Source of the DNA: Adhaeretor mobilis
Lineage (GTDB): Bacteria; Planctomycetota; Planctomycetia; Pirellulales; Lacipirellulaceae
Assembly: GCF_007741515.1 (NCBI RefSeq)
Contig: NZ_CP036263.1
Location: forward strand, 3,583,178-3,647,177
Direction: 5' to 3'
Length of the DNA stretch: 64,000 nt
Positions within the stretch are counted from its first letter, which is position 1; the number at the start of each line of letters is the position of its first letter. Positions 8,828 to 18,296 of the stretch are shown here, one piece after another. The position numbers were made by a program, and so were the translations under genes. A model generated the notes under the pieces. The model ran no database searches. It was not told the origin of the DNA and worked only from the letters and a program-made list of their open reading frames with translations.

Positions 8828-10189
8828 ATGGCAACCAGTGAAGAGCTCAATGAGTGGGATCGCCACTATCTATGGCATGCTTTTACCCAGATGGCGGAAC
8901 ACGAACCGCTGATCGTCGAGCGAGGCGAGGGCTGCTTCCTTTGGGATACCGACGGCAAGCGATATCTCGACGGTGTGAGCAGCCTGTGGTGCAACTTACA
9001 TGGGCACAATCATCCTCAGCTGAACGCAGCCATCAGCGGGCAGCTTGCTAAGTTGGCTCACGCCACCACGTTGGGAATGAGCAATCCGCCAGCGATTGAG
9101 CTGGCCCGCCGACTTGCTCAGATTACGCCTGGTGATCTTGAGCATGTGTTTTACTCGTGCGACGGTTCCTCCGCGGTGGAAGTTGCTCTGAAGGTGTGTT
9201 TCCAATACTGGCAGCAATGCGACGCTCCTAAGCCCAAGAAGAAAAAATACCTAGCATTCGGCAACGCCTATCATGGCGACACCCTTGGTAGTACCGCAGT
9301 GGGTGGCATCCAGCATTTTCACGAAATATTCGGCCCGCTGCTGTGCGAAGTGGTGCGCGTGCCCTCACCCGATCGTCGTTTCGGAACGACCGAAGAGCAT
9401 TTGGGCAAGCTCGGAGCCGTACTTGCCGAGCAACACGAGACAATCGCTGCGCTGGTGATCGAGCCCCTCGTGCAAGGCGCAGCGGGCCTGCTTATGCAGG
9501 GAGAAGGGTATCTTCGGGGCGTTCGAGAGTTATGTACTCGCTACGAGGTGCTCATGATTGCCGACGAAATCGTTACGGGATTCGGTCGCACGGGCAAACT
9601 GTTCGCTTGCGAGCACGAGAATGTTGTGCCCGACTTGATGTGCCTAGGCAAAAGCCTCACAGCCGGGTATCTGCCGATGGCGGCGACAATGGTCACGAGC
9701 AAGGTTTACGAGGCTTTTCTCGGGGAATACCACGAACAGCGCACCTTCTATCACGGTCATACTTTTGGTGGCAATCCGCTGGCGGCTGCTGTGGCGTTGG
9801 CTTCGATCGACCTGGTGGAAGCTTCGAAAATGCTCTCCGAAGTGCTTCCTCCAAGGATTGAGCAGTTCTGCCTGCGGCTTCAGCGACTCGAACAGCACCC
9901 AGAGATAGGCCGCCACCTTGGCGATGTTCGCCAGCTCGGGTTGATGGCGGGAGTTGACCTTGTTGCAGACCGGGAAAACAATATTCCCTACGAGGCACAT
10001 CAGCGAGTTGGCTATCAAGTTTGCAAGGCGACCACGGAAGCAGGGGTGTGGTTGCGGCCGCTCGGCGACGTGGTCGTGCTGATTCCGCCACCGGTCATCA
10101 GTGAGGAAGAGCTTGACCTGCTATTCGATGCGTTGACTCAGAGTCTCTTGAAGATTTGCGTCGAGATCGCAGTGCAACCTCAAGCCTGA
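8828..10189 (+). CDS. bioA: Adenosylmethionine/lysine-8-amino-7-oxononanoate aminotransferase (DAPA synthase)
   Basis: 453 residues, class III PLP aminotransferase. It should transaminate 8-amino-7-oxononanoate to diaminopelargonate in biotin synthesis. PLP residues are visible: Asp246 in IADEIVTGFGRTG and the Schiff-base Lys275 in LMCLGKSLTAGY; DGVSSLWCNLHGH and AYHGDTLGS are typical. The substrate-loop motif reads WHAFTQM (Phe19) where E. coli BioA has WHPYT (Tyr17); from memory the lysine-using B. subtilis enzyme has Phe there too, so the amino donor may be lysine rather than SAM. No other bio gene is present in the window. It is preceded by the SAM_HAT C-domain gene with a 3-nt gap. Confidence 0.88.
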   Translation: MATSEELNEWDRHYLWHAFTQMAEHEPLIVERGEGCFLWDTDGKRYLDGVSSLWCNLHGHNHPQLNAAISGQLAKLAHATTLGMSNPPAIELARRLAQITPGDLEHVFYSCDGSSAVEVALKVCFQYWQQCDAPKPKKKKYLAFGNAYHGDTLGSTAVGGIQHFHEIFGPLLCEVVRVPSPDRRFGTTEEHLGKLGAVLAEQHETIAALVIEPLVQGAAGLLMQGEGYLRGVRELCTRYEVLMIADEIVTGFGRTGKLFACEHENVVPDLMCLGKSLTAGYLPMAATMVTSKVYEAFLGEYHEQRTFYHGHTFGGNPLAAAVALASIDLVEASKMLSEVLPPRIEQFCLRLQRLEQHPEIGRHLGDVRQLGLMAGVDLVADRENNIPYEAHQRVGYQVCKATTEAGVWLRPLGDVVVLIPPPVISEEELDLLFDALTQSLLKICVEIAVQPQA

Positions 10190-10234
10190 TCCGCTACGAC
10201 TTAGCCCGCAAGCAACGTCTTGTCAGGGTTTCGT

Positions 10235-10259
10235 CAGGATTGTCCACATTCCAATCCTG
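10235..10259. terminator. Hairpin between converging bioA and coiled-coil gene
   Basis: Perfect 8-bp arms caggattg (10235-10242) and caatcctg (10252-10259) flank a 9-nt loop in the 80-nt gap between two converging genes. There is no clear T-run, so it is only a candidate bidirectional terminator. Confidence 0.4.
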
Positions 10260-10269
10260 CACCCGCGAA

Positions 10270-11697
10270 TCAAAAAGGCGTCGGAGGCAATCGCTTGCGG
10301 AAAGTGCCGGTAGGCTGCGTTCGTTTCCGGGGCAATTCTTGCGTGTGGGGTTTTGCGGGGAAGGCGTCTGGGCGTGCCGTTGGGCCAAGCGTTACCGCCC
10401 GATTATCAGAGCGCCAGCCCATAAGCGTGATGAATTCGTCGAGTGCGATGGTTTCCACACCCAAACTGTCAGCATCCTCGTTCATTTGATCCCAAGCCTT
10501 ACTCAGGTGTTCGCTTTCCGCTTGATTTCCCTCGCGCGAGCGATCTCCAAGTATCAGGTAGCGGGTGGCCACGTCCATTTCGCCGTCAACAATATCTCCA
10601 GACTCGTTACCGTATGGCGCTGGGGCAGCGTCTACCTCTCCGTTACTTGCCTGAATGATTCGTTTTAACAGAGCAGAATCGTTCTTGTTGTCGCCGTCGA
10701 TGTCGATGAAACCTGTGAATGCAAATCCAAGCTGACGACCGCGATTCCAAACCTGGCTGTAGATTTGATCTCCCGGCATGACCGGGTCCTGATTGCTGTC
10801 GTCGGTGATACGGACTTCCGCGAGGTGAGGCTCCATGACACGCAGGACCTCAATCGAGCCTTTTTTCACCGCTTTTGAAGCGTCAGCCTCGTTTGGCGAG
10901 TAAACGCTAAAGGTCACTTGAGGACGCAATCCATCGGCCGTGCCAAGATTGATCCAGGCTTTCGAGTAGCGTTGGTTCACCCAGGTGATTTTCCCATCGG
11001 CCGGTTCGGCGAATGGATCAGGGCTTTGTCGTTCTGCGAGGAGCCTGTCGTTCGCCCGATCGAGCTTGGCAATCTTCCCATCGAGCTCGCTGATTTGACT
11101 GCGAAGGCTGGCGATTTGCTGGTCGTGCTCGGTGCGTTGTGCGGCAAGCTGTGCGGCGATCTCTTCTTTCTCTTTCTTAATTTGATTGTCTTGTTCGGCA
11201 AATTTCACACGTTCGCTTGCAGCGTCTGACTTTGCCTCCTCCAATTGCTTCACGTACTCTTCAATCTGGGCATTTGCTGCCGCTTGAACTGCCCGCAATT
11301 GCTGCTTCAGATCTTTCACCTGATCTTTGGCGTTCGACTCGTCCGAGGCCATCTTGTTGTAATCGTTCTCAATTTGCTCAAGGATCCGCCGGTAATTGCG
11401 TTCTTCTTCTGCAAAGTTCTCACCATAGCGTGCCATGTCGGCCGTGTAGGGCTCACGGAGCGTGTCGATAGAATCTTCAGGGGAAAAGCCCATCCAGGTC
11501 TTGTAGTTGTTGGCTTCCTCTTGCAATTGGCTTTGGGCACGCTGACTTTCCGTGTTGCGAGTTTGCAAATCGTCTGCTTGAGCACGCGCAGTTTTCTTGG
11601 CATTGTTGACCAAGAACACCGACACGAGCAAGCCGAGGACCAGCAGTGTGAGAACGATAATGATTGCCTGCAGGCCTTGGTTTTCTTTCGCGGCCAT
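10270..11697 (-). CDS. Membrane-anchored coiled-coil protein of unknown function
   Basis: 475 residues. Residues 11-32 (LQAIIIVLTLLVLGLLVSVF) form one N-terminal membrane helix. About residues 35-215 are heptad-rich, with many Gln, Glu, Lys and Ala, and predict a long coiled coil. About residues 235-400 look like a compact beta-rich domain (KITWVNQRYSKAWINLGTADGLRPQ), and the end is basic and Pro-rich. The layout (anchor, rod, globular head) resembles envelope-spanning scaffold proteins. I do not recognise a named family; similar proteins occur in planctomycetes. It is convergent with bioA and divergent from polA. Confidence 0.85.
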   Translation of the reverse strand: MAAKENQGLQAIIIVLTLLVLGLLVSVFLVNNAKKTARAQADDLQTRNTESQRAQSQLQEEANNYKTWMGFSPEDSIDTLREPYTADMARYGENFAEEERNYRRILEQIENDYNKMASDESNAKDQVKDLKQQLRAVQAAANAQIEEYVKQLEEAKSDAASERVKFAEQDNQIKKEKEEIAAQLAAQRTEHDQQIASLRSQISELDGKIAKLDRANDRLLAERQSPDPFAEPADGKITWVNQRYSKAWINLGTADGLRPQVTFSVYSPNEADASKAVKKGSIEVLRVMEPHLAEVRITDDSNQDPVMPGDQIYSQVWNRGRQLGFAFTGFIDIDGDNKNDSALLKRIIQASNGEVDAAPAPYGNESGDIVDGEMDVATRYLILGDRSREGNQAESEHLSKAWDQMNEDADSLGVETIALDEFITLMGWRSDNRAVTLGPTARPDAFPAKPHTQELPRKRTQPTGTFRKRLPPTPF

Positions 11698-12140
11698 AAG
11701 TTACCTCGACGTGTGTCGGTGAGATCGACTTTGAGAATTCGCTGATCACGAAGCCTCAGTAATTGAGTTTTTGTTCCTGAGCAAATGTGCCGCCCGATGA
11801 GGAGACCGCGACCAGCGGAGTCCCCCCTATGGACCCTCGTAACAAAGCGACAAATTGGGCAAATTTGCTGTAAGTCGAGCTTAGTTGGGGGATTAGGGAG
11901 TGTCAACGAAATCAGGCCTGCCTTTGCAGTGGTAAGAGCCGGTTTCCGAACAGGCCGGCGTTTCTGTCGAACGTGTCGATTCCGCGGGCGACCTAGGTCG
12001 GGATATTCGGATTATATCGTCTTCGTCTGACCGCGACCAATTCGCGCTCCAGTAGCCCCGACGCTAAGCTATCAGGTGGAATTTCGCTACTAGCATCACG
12101 AAACTGACGCCGCATCCCGGCCCCAAATAGAGCCTAACCT
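11698..12140. other. Divergent intergenic region, coiled-coil gene / polA
   Basis: This 443-nt gap must hold promoters for both flanking genes. I find no clear -35/-10 pair. A 12-bp perfect palindrome (cgacctaggtcg) lies at 11989-12000 and could be an operator or chance. No credible gene is seen; the short open frames lack ribosome sites. Confidence 0.5.
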
Positions 12141-15047
12141 ATGCCCAAAAGCCCCCGCCAAGCGAGCCTGCCAGGCATGGACGATGAGTCCCGTGTAGCA
12201 GCGTCGGTCGAGCCGTCACGAGAAAGCGGCAAGCTCGCTGCCCAACAACAGGCTATATCAGCAGATCGAGCTGAAAACAATGCCAGTCCATTCGGTCCCG
12301 AATGGACAGTCTACGCAATCGACTCGCACTCGCTGATCTTCCAAGTCTTCCATGCAATGCACGGATCGGATCTCACCAGCCCACAAGGCGAACCGGTGGG
12401 CGCGGTCTACGGGTTTGCTCGCGATATGTTGCAACTCCTTGAACGCAAGTCTCCCACGGCGCTAGTCTGTGCGTTCGATCTGCCGGGCCCCACCTTTCGC
12501 CACGACATGTACGACAAGTACAAGGCGGATCGTAGCGAGATGCCAGACGAGCTGCGCTCGCAGATCCCAAAGATCCGCGAGTTGGTCAATGCGATGGGAA
12601 TCCCAGTACTCGATTCCGCGGGGTTTGAAGCAGACGACGTACTCGCCACGCTCGCTCGATTGTGCGACGAGGCGGGGGCGAAGTGCTCGATCGTCACCGG
12701 CGATAAAGACTGCCGTCAGCTCATCACCGACAACGTATCGGTCTACAACATTCGCAAGGACCAAGACTATACCGCAGTCGAGTTGTTCGGCGATTGGGGC
12801 ATCCGGCCGGACCAAGTGGTCGACTTCCAGGCTTTGGTTGGCGACAAAGTGGACAACGTACCGGGCGTACCGCTCATCGGTCCGAAAATCGCCATGGAAT
12901 TGCTAGAGCGATTTGGCACGGTTGAAGAGGTACTCGATCATGCCAGCGAAGTCTCCGGAAAGAAGCGCAGTCAGAACTTGATTGACTTCCGAGAAGACGC
13001 GCTCATCTCACGCAAACTCGTAGAACTCGACGTCAATGTGCCCATCACGCCCGACTGGCAGGCATGCCGCGTCGGCGGATTCGATCTAGAGAAACTCGAT
13101 TCACTGTTCCGCGAGCACGGCTTCCGCGGTCTGGGCGACCGAATCAAGATGCTCGGCAATCAATTCCAGAGCGTGGGGAGCACCACTGCTGCGCCGCCGG
13201 CCTCCGCCTGGGAAGCTGATTACCACTTGGTCGATACCCTAGAGGGTTTGCAGCAACTCGTTGAGCAACTTTCTCAGCAAACGACAATCTCCGTGGATAC
13301 TGAAACTACCAGTGTTCAACCACGCGAGGCGGAAATCGTGGGGTACTCGTTCGCGTGGCAATCGGGCGTGGCGTACTACGTGGCAGTGCGTGGCCCCGAA
13401 GGTTCCCAAGTCATCGATCCTGCGAAGGCGGCCGAGCTGCTCAAACCGGTGCTGGAAAATCCAACGATTGGCAAGATTGGTCAGAACCTGAAGTACGACA
13501 TCGTTGTGCTTAAGAATGCTGGGATCCAGCTGGCCGGCGTGGAGTTCGACACCATGGTGGCCAGTTACCTGCTGGAAGCTGGCGAACGGGGCTATAACCT
13601 CGATCTTCTAGCTCAGCGTTATCTCGGACACGCGACGAGCAAGATCGAAGACCTCATCGGCAAAGGAAAGAATCAACGGCGTATGGACGAGGCACCCGTC
13701 GCCGAAGTGAGCGACTATGCCGCGGAAGATGCTGACGTGCCTCTGAGATTGCTGCCGATCCTGCAGGCACGCCTGGAAGAGGACAACCTCGTCGAGCTGA
13801 ACGAAACGCTCGAAACTCCACTGATCGAAGTGCTCGCGCAGATTGAGTTTGAAGGCGTATGCGTGGATGTAGAACGTTTGGCCGAGCTGAGTAAGACGTA
13901 TACGGCAAGGCTCGAACGGCTTGCGCTAGAAATCGAAGAGATGGCCGGTCATCCACTGAACATTGCCTCGCCCAAGCAGCTTTCTGAGGTGCTGTTCACT
14001 GAGCTTGGCCTGCCCGTCATCAAGAAAACAAAAACCGGTGCAAGTACCGACGCCAGCGTGCTGGAAGAGCTGGCTTCGCAACATCCGCTGCCGGCCAAAA
14101 TCGTTGAATATCGTCAATACTCTAAATTGCTTGGCACTTACATCGACGCCCTGCCGAAGTTGGTGCACCCCACCACAGGCCGCGTGCATGCTTCGCTCAA
14201 CCAAGTTGTGGCCGCTACGGGAAGGCTCAGCAGTAGCAACCCGAACTTGCAAAACATTCCTATTCGCACGGCCGAGGGACGAGAAATCCGCTCAGCGTTT
14301 CGCGCTGGCCAGCCAGGTTGGCAATTGCTGGCTGCCGACTACTCACAGATCGAGCTGCGCGTGCTCGCACACTTCTGCAGCGATCTTACCTTAAGCGACG
14401 CCTTCGCCGCGGATGAAGATATTCACCGCCTTGTCGCCAGCCAAGTGAACGGCGTGACGCTTGACGAGGTCACGACCGACATGCGTCGTGCTGCCAAAGC
14501 AGTGAACTTTGGCATCATCTATGGGCAAAGCCCATTCGGCTTAGCGAAAGCACTGGACATCTCAAAGGAAGCAGCTGCCGACTTCATCGAAACCTATTTC
14601 GCCTCCTACCCCGGCGTACTCGACTTCTTCGTAGATACGCTCACCGAGTGCCGTAACAAAGGATATGTGACGACCTTGCTCGGCCGCCGTCGAGCTGTGT
14701 CGGGAATTCGCCCCGTGCCTGAGGGTCTGCGGGAACCCAAGAACGGCCAGCTTCGACAATTGAACCTGCCGGAACGAACCGCTGTGAACACGGTGATTCA
14801 GGGCTCCGCCGCCGACCTTATCAAGTTGGCCATGCTTGCTGTGCACCGTCGTTTGAAAGAAGAACCTCTGGAAGCAAGAATGATCCTGCAGATTCACGAT
14901 GAGCTGCTGTTTGAAGTCGCTCCTGACTCGATCGAGCCACTCGTCAAACTCGTTGACGAAGAGATGACCAATGTCATGGCACTGGACGTACCTTTGAAAG
15001 TCGATGTGAAAGTCGGGCCGAACTGGGCTGAATGCGAGGGAGTTTAG
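12141..15047 (+). CDS. polA: DNA polymerase I
   Basis: 968 residues with three domains: 5'-3' exonuclease (about residues 55-340), 3'-5' exonuclease (about 355-555) and polymerase (about 560-968). Proofreading looks active: VDTETT (Asp and Glu, near residue 386), GQNLKYD and YAAEDAD carry the metal ligands. Polymerase motifs are intact: AADYSQIELRVLAH (A, about 730), RRAAKAVNFGIIYGQ (B, about 783) and QIHDELLFEV (C, about 916). It fills Okazaki gaps and repair patches. It has about 55 extra N-terminal residues, starting MPKSPRQASLPGMDDES, not found in the E. coli enzyme. coaE lies about 100 nt downstream. Confidence 0.96.
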   Translation: MPKSPRQASLPGMDDESRVAASVEPSRESGKLAAQQQAISADRAENNASPFGPEWTVYAIDSHSLIFQVFHAMHGSDLTSPQGEPVGAVYGFARDMLQLLERKSPTALVCAFDLPGPTFRHDMYDKYKADRSEMPDELRSQIPKIRELVNAMGIPVLDSAGFEADDVLATLARLCDEAGAKCSIVTGDKDCRQLITDNVSVYNIRKDQDYTAVELFGDWGIRPDQVVDFQALVGDKVDNVPGVPLIGPKIAMELLERFGTVEEVLDHASEVSGKKRSQNLIDFREDALISRKLVELDVNVPITPDWQACRVGGFDLEKLDSLFREHGFRGLGDRIKMLGNQFQSVGSTTAAPPASAWEADYHLVDTLEGLQQLVEQLSQQTTISVDTETTSVQPREAEIVGYSFAWQSGVAYYVAVRGPEGSQVIDPAKAAELLKPVLENPTIGKIGQNLKYDIVVLKNAGIQLAGVEFDTMVASYLLEAGERGYNLDLLAQRYLGHATSKIEDLIGKGKNQRRMDEAPVAEVSDYAAEDADVPLRLLPILQARLEEDNLVELNETLETPLIEVLAQIEFEGVCVDVERLAELSKTYTARLERLALEIEEMAGHPLNIASPKQLSEVLFTELGLPVIKKTKTGASTDASVLEELASQHPLPAKIVEYRQYSKLLGTYIDALPKLVHPTTGRVHASLNQVVAATGRLSSSNPNLQNIPIRTAEGREIRSAFRAGQPGWQLLAADYSQIELRVLAHFCSDLTLSDAFAADEDIHRLVASQVNGVTLDEVTTDMRRAAKAVNFGIIYGQSPFGLAKALDISKEAAADFIETYFASYPGVLDFFVDTLTECRNKGYVTTLLGRRRAVSGIRPVPEGLREPKNGQLRQLNLPERTAVNTVIQGSAADLIKLAMLAVHRRLKEEPLEARMILQIHDELLFEVAPDSIEPLVKLVDEEMTNVMALDVPLKVDVKVGPNWAECEGV

Positions 15048-15149
15048 ATCACAGGGCGAGCCGAAGACGTAAGCGCTAAAAGTGTTGTGGCCTCAGGGAG
15101 TCGGTTAGAAACTCCAGCCGCTTGCGTTCGCGGCTCGCTTAGCAGAAAT

Positions 15150-15767
15150 ATGAATCCCACCATGAAAATTATCGGACTTGTCGGCGGAGTTGCCAGTGGA
15201 AAGTCGGCCGTGGCGGCGACTTTCGCTGAGCTTGGCGCTGCCGTGCTGGATGCCGACAGGCTCGCCCACGCTACACTTGCTGTGCCAGAGGTCCGTGACA
15301 TTCTCGTCTCGCGGTGGGGGAATGCAGTCCTAGACTCCCATGGAGAGGTTTCGCGGCCTGCAGTGGCAAATCGGGTATTTGGCGATACGGCGGCGGCTGC
15401 GGTGGAACGCGATTTTTTGGAAAAGGCTCTGCACCCACGCATCCGCCAGCGGGTTGAAGCGGACCTAGACCGACTAGCAAAATCAGACACAAAAGCTGCT
15501 GTGATCGACGCACCGCTCTTGCTGGAAGCTGGCTGGGGCGAGCTTTGCGATGAGGTGATTTTCGTCGATACTCCCCGAAAAACGCGCGAAAGCAGAGCCA
15601 AACGTCGCAACTGGACGCTCCAAGAATTCACTCGACGCGAGGGGGCTCAGATGCCGATAACCGAAAAAAGAGCCGCAGCCAGCCATGTTGTTTCCAACGA
15701 TGGCACGCTCAAAGAGCTAAATGCCGAAGTGTCTCGGCTTTGGCATGAACTGCTCGGCTCTGCGTGA
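15150..15767 (+). CDS. coaE: Dephospho-CoA kinase
   Basis: 205 residues from the ATG at 15150 (MNPTMKIIGLVGG); the ATG at 15162 is equally possible. It phosphorylates dephospho-CoA in the last step of CoA synthesis. The P-loop reads GGVASGKSAV, and DADRLAH and VIDAPLLLEAGW are typical CoaE segments. The frame continues to 15087 but the added residues are unlike the family. polA-coaE-rho order is common in planctomycetes and many other bacteria. No strong ribosome site is visible before either ATG. Confidence 0.92.
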   Translation: MNPTMKIIGLVGGVASGKSAVAATFAELGAAVLDADRLAHATLAVPEVRDILVSRWGNAVLDSHGEVSRPAVANRVFGDTAAAAVERDFLEKALHPRIRQRVEADLDRLAKSDTKAAVIDAPLLLEAGWGELCDEVIFVDTPRKTRESRAKRRNWTLQEFTRREGAQMPITEKRAAASHVVSNDGTLKELNAEVSRLWHELLGSA

Positions 15768-16201
15768 TAGCGGGAACGATATACATGTCTCGGGATAGTT
15801 CGAGAGCCAATTGGCCGTTCGGCTGAGCCGAGTAATTCCCCCGAATTCGCGGTTTGCGCTTTCCACTTGTCGCTTGGGCCGTAATACTGGTCGTATACGA
15901 TAATTAATATTCAACGAGCATGGTCCTGCCTTACCTGCCTTGCTCGCCCTCAGAAGTCATCCGCGGGTAACTCAGCTCGCGGCTAATATTCCTGCCACGA
16001 ATCATTTCCTACCGTCTTCGATAGGCGTGCTATGTGCACAGTCTGTTGTCGTCGTTAGTCGCCCTTCGAGCCGATTGTCGGCTCAGACGGGCGCGATCCT
16101 TCCTTTTTCCCCTCTCAAGTAACTTTTTTCACATCTTCCTTCCGCAGGCACCTTCCGTGTGTCCGCACCCCGAGCTTTTCGCAAGCAGGAGCAGTAGAAC
16201 C
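15768..16201. other. Long leader region upstream of rho
   Basis: This 434-nt gap separates coaE from rho. It holds one weak promoter candidate at 15874-15901 and would give rho a leader of about 290 nt. A long leader is consistent with autogenous attenuation known for rho in E. coli; that is inference here. The AAGCAGGAGCAG segment just before 16202 is a good ribosome site. Confidence 0.45.
15874..15901 (+). promoter_or_regulatory. Weak promoter candidate for rho
   Basis: TTGGGC (15874-15879) and TACGAT (15896-15901) are separated by 16 nt, within an AT-rich patch. The match to consensus is partial. Confidence 0.3.
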
Positions 16202-17680
16202 ATGTCTGAAACTCACAACCGCCCACCACGATCCAATCGCCCCCGACCCTATGGCCGAGCACGCAACGGCGGCGATGTTCCCAGCAATATCGATACCGAT
16301 TTGCTTGCCGACCTAGAGCGTGAAGAGCCACTCTCAATCGCCGAAGAGCTCGACAAGGCCGCTGAGCGTGTCCGTCGAGTGGGCAAGAAGATCGAACAAG
16401 CGGACAAGCCCGACCAGAACGTCCATATCGCGGCCCTGCAGAAGATGAGCATGACGGAGCTCATGGAGGTGGCCGAAGAGGAACAAATTGAAGAAGCGAG
16501 CGGCCTGCGCAAGCAGGACCTCATCTTCCGGATTCTCAAGTCACGCGTGAAGCTGGAAGGCATGATGTCCGGCGAAGGGACGCTGGAAATCTTGCCCGAT
16601 GGGTTCGGCTTCCTGCGGTCGCCCGACTATCACTACCTTTCGTGTCCAGACGACATTTACGTATCGCCTAGCCAAATTCGCCGCTTCGGCTTGCAGACTG
16701 GGGCCACGGTATCCGGCACCATTCGTCCGCCCAAGGAAAACGAGCGATACTTCGCATTGCTGCGTGTCGAAGCGATCAACGGGCTAGACCCCGACATGGT
16801 GAACAAGAAAGTCTTGTTTGACAATCTGACACCCAACCATCCGGACGAGCGCATCCGCATGGAGACCACCGCCGAGGAAATCGCCATGCGGGTGGTCGAC
16901 ATGGTCGTGCCCATCGGCTTCGGTCAGCGCGGTCTGATTGTTAGCCCTCCGCGCGCTGGCAAGACGATTCTCATGCAAAAGATGGCCCAAAGTGTCCTCA
17001 CCAACTACCCAGAGGCGTACGTCATCATGCTGTTGATCGACGAACGTCCTGAAGAAGTGACGGACATGGAACGCAACGTGAAGGGCCCCAACTGCGAGGT
17101 CATTAGTAGCACGTTCGACGAAACCTCAGCCCGCCACGTGCAAGTGGCGGATATGGTGGTCGAAAAGGCAAAGCGCATGGTCGAGTACGGCCGTGATGTG
17201 GTGATTTTCCTCGACTCGATCACCCGCCTCGCGCGCGCCTGGAACAGCGAGTGCCCCAGCAGCGGCAAAGTGCTTTCCGGCGGTATCGATGCCAATGCCA
17301 TGCAGCGCCCCAAGCGTTTCTTTGGTTCGGCCCGTAAAGTCGAGGAGGGCGGATCGCTCACGATTATCGCGACCGCACTCGTCGATACCGGCAGCCGTAT
17401 GGACGAGGTGATCTTCGAGGAATTCAAAGGCACCGGCAATCAAGAAATTGTGCTGGATCGCAAATTGGTCGATAAACGCATTTGGCCGGCGATCGATATC
17501 AACAGTAGCGGCACGCGCCGCGAGGAGATGCTGATGGACCCTGAGGAATACAAGCGTGTGTGCATGTTGCGCCGCGTCCTCGGCGACATGAGTGCCGCCG
17601 AGTCGATGGACTTGCTCACCACGCGACTTGCAAAAACAAAAACAAATGCTGAATTTCTCATGAGCATTAAAGAGGATTGA
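16202..17680 (+). CDS. rho: Transcription termination factor Rho
   Basis: 492 residues from the ATG at 16202, which follows a strong AGGAG site; upstream in-frame codons are unlike Rho. Rho is the hexameric RNA-dependent ATPase that ends transcripts. After an Arg/Pro/Asn-rich start comes the Rho_N helical domain ([20 protein letters not shown], about residues 80-125), then the RNA-binding cold-shock domain ([19 protein letters not shown]) and the ATPase with P-loop SPPRAGKT and [26 protein letters not shown] and [19 protein letters not shown] are diagnostic. The N-terminal basic, low-complexity addition (about 40 residues) is typical of high-GC and planctomycete Rho forms. Confidence 0.96.
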   Translation: MSETHNRPPRSNRPRPYGRARNGGDVPSNIDTDLLADLEREEPLSIAEELDKAAERVRRVGKKIEQADKPDQNVHIAALQKMSMTELMEVAEEEQIEEASGLRKQDLIFRILKSRVKLEGMMSGEGTLEILPDGFGFLRSPDYHYLSCPDDIYVSPSQIRRFGLQTGATVSGTIRPPKENERYFALLRVEAINGLDPDMVNKKVLFDNLTPNHPDERIRMETTAEEIAMRVVDMVVPIGFGQRGLIVSPPRAGKTILMQKMAQSVLTNYPEAYVIMLLIDERPEEVTDMERNVKGPNCEVISSTFDETSARHVQVADMVVEKAKRMVEYGRDVVIFLDSITRLARAWNSECPSSGKVLSGGIDANAMQRPKRFFGSARKVEEGGSLTIIATALVDTGSRMDEVIFEEFKGTGNQEIVLDRKLVDKRIWPAIDINSSGTRREEMLMDPEEYKRVCMLRRVLGDMSAAESMDLLTTRLAKTKTNAEFLMSIKED

Positions 17681-17728
17681 TCGTCCGCTGGTTCTCGTTG
17701 GCTCATTTCGCCACCCAACTTTTTTTTG

Positions 17729-18214
17729 ATGCTTGTTGTCGTGCCCACTGAATTTAAACCTGCCGAGCCCAACTCCAAAGATCGTTACGCGATTGTCGTG
17801 GCCCAATGGAACCAGCTCGTTACCGACAAACTCCTCGATGGTGCCATCACAACGCTGCTAGGAGCCGGCATCTCCGAGGGCCTGATCAACGTCGCTCGGG
17901 TACCTGGCTCGTGGGAATTGCCTCTGGCTGCTCAGCAACTTGCTCGTAGCGGACGGTATGCTGCGGTTATCTGCCTGGGTGTCGTAATTCGTGGCGAGAC
18001 AACCCACGACGAGCACATCAATCGCGGCGTCAGCCTTGCGTTGGGTCAAATCTCCTTGGAATGCGAACTACCGCTGCCGCTAGGGCTGCTGACAGTAAAT
18101 TCACTGGAGCAAGCTCTCGCACGTGCTGGCGGCGACGTCGGCAACAAAGGCAGCGAGTGCGCCGAAGCAGCCCTGCACATGGTCGGATTGCTCAAGACCA
18201 TGCCCGAAGCGTAG
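17729..18214 (+). CDS. ribH: 6,7-dimethyl-8-ribityllumazine synthase
   Basis: 161 residues from the ATG at 17729 (MLVVVPTEF). It condenses the ribityl-aminouracil with the four-carbon phosphate to make lumazine in riboflavin synthesis. Conserved features are AQWNQLVTDKLLDGA, VPGSWELPLAA and GVVIRGETTHDEHI with the catalytic His, and NKGSECAEAA at the end. Only 48 nt separate it from rho; nusB lies about 80 nt downstream. ribH next to nusB is a common bacterial pairing. Confidence 0.93.
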   Translation: MLVVVPTEFKPAEPNSKDRYAIVVAQWNQLVTDKLLDGAITTLLGAGISEGLINVARVPGSWELPLAAQQLARSGRYAAVICLGVVIRGETTHDEHINRGVSLALGQISLECELPLPLGLLTVNSLEQALARAGGDVGNKGSECAEAALHMVGLLKTMPEA

Positions 18215-18264
18215 AATGAGTCCCCCGGTTCCCAGTATCCCTACCTAGTCCCACCCAGCCTCAA

Positions 18265-18280
18265 GGGCAGCAAGCTGCCC
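18265..18280. repeat. Palindrome gggcagcaagctgccc
   Basis: A perfect 7-bp stem with a 2-nt loop lies in the ribH-nusB gap, inside the phrase 'aagggcagcaagctgcccatgcca'. It looks like a dispersed repeat rather than a terminator, since no T-run follows. Confidence 0.45.
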
Positions 18281-18296
18281 ATGCCACCCGGTGCTT

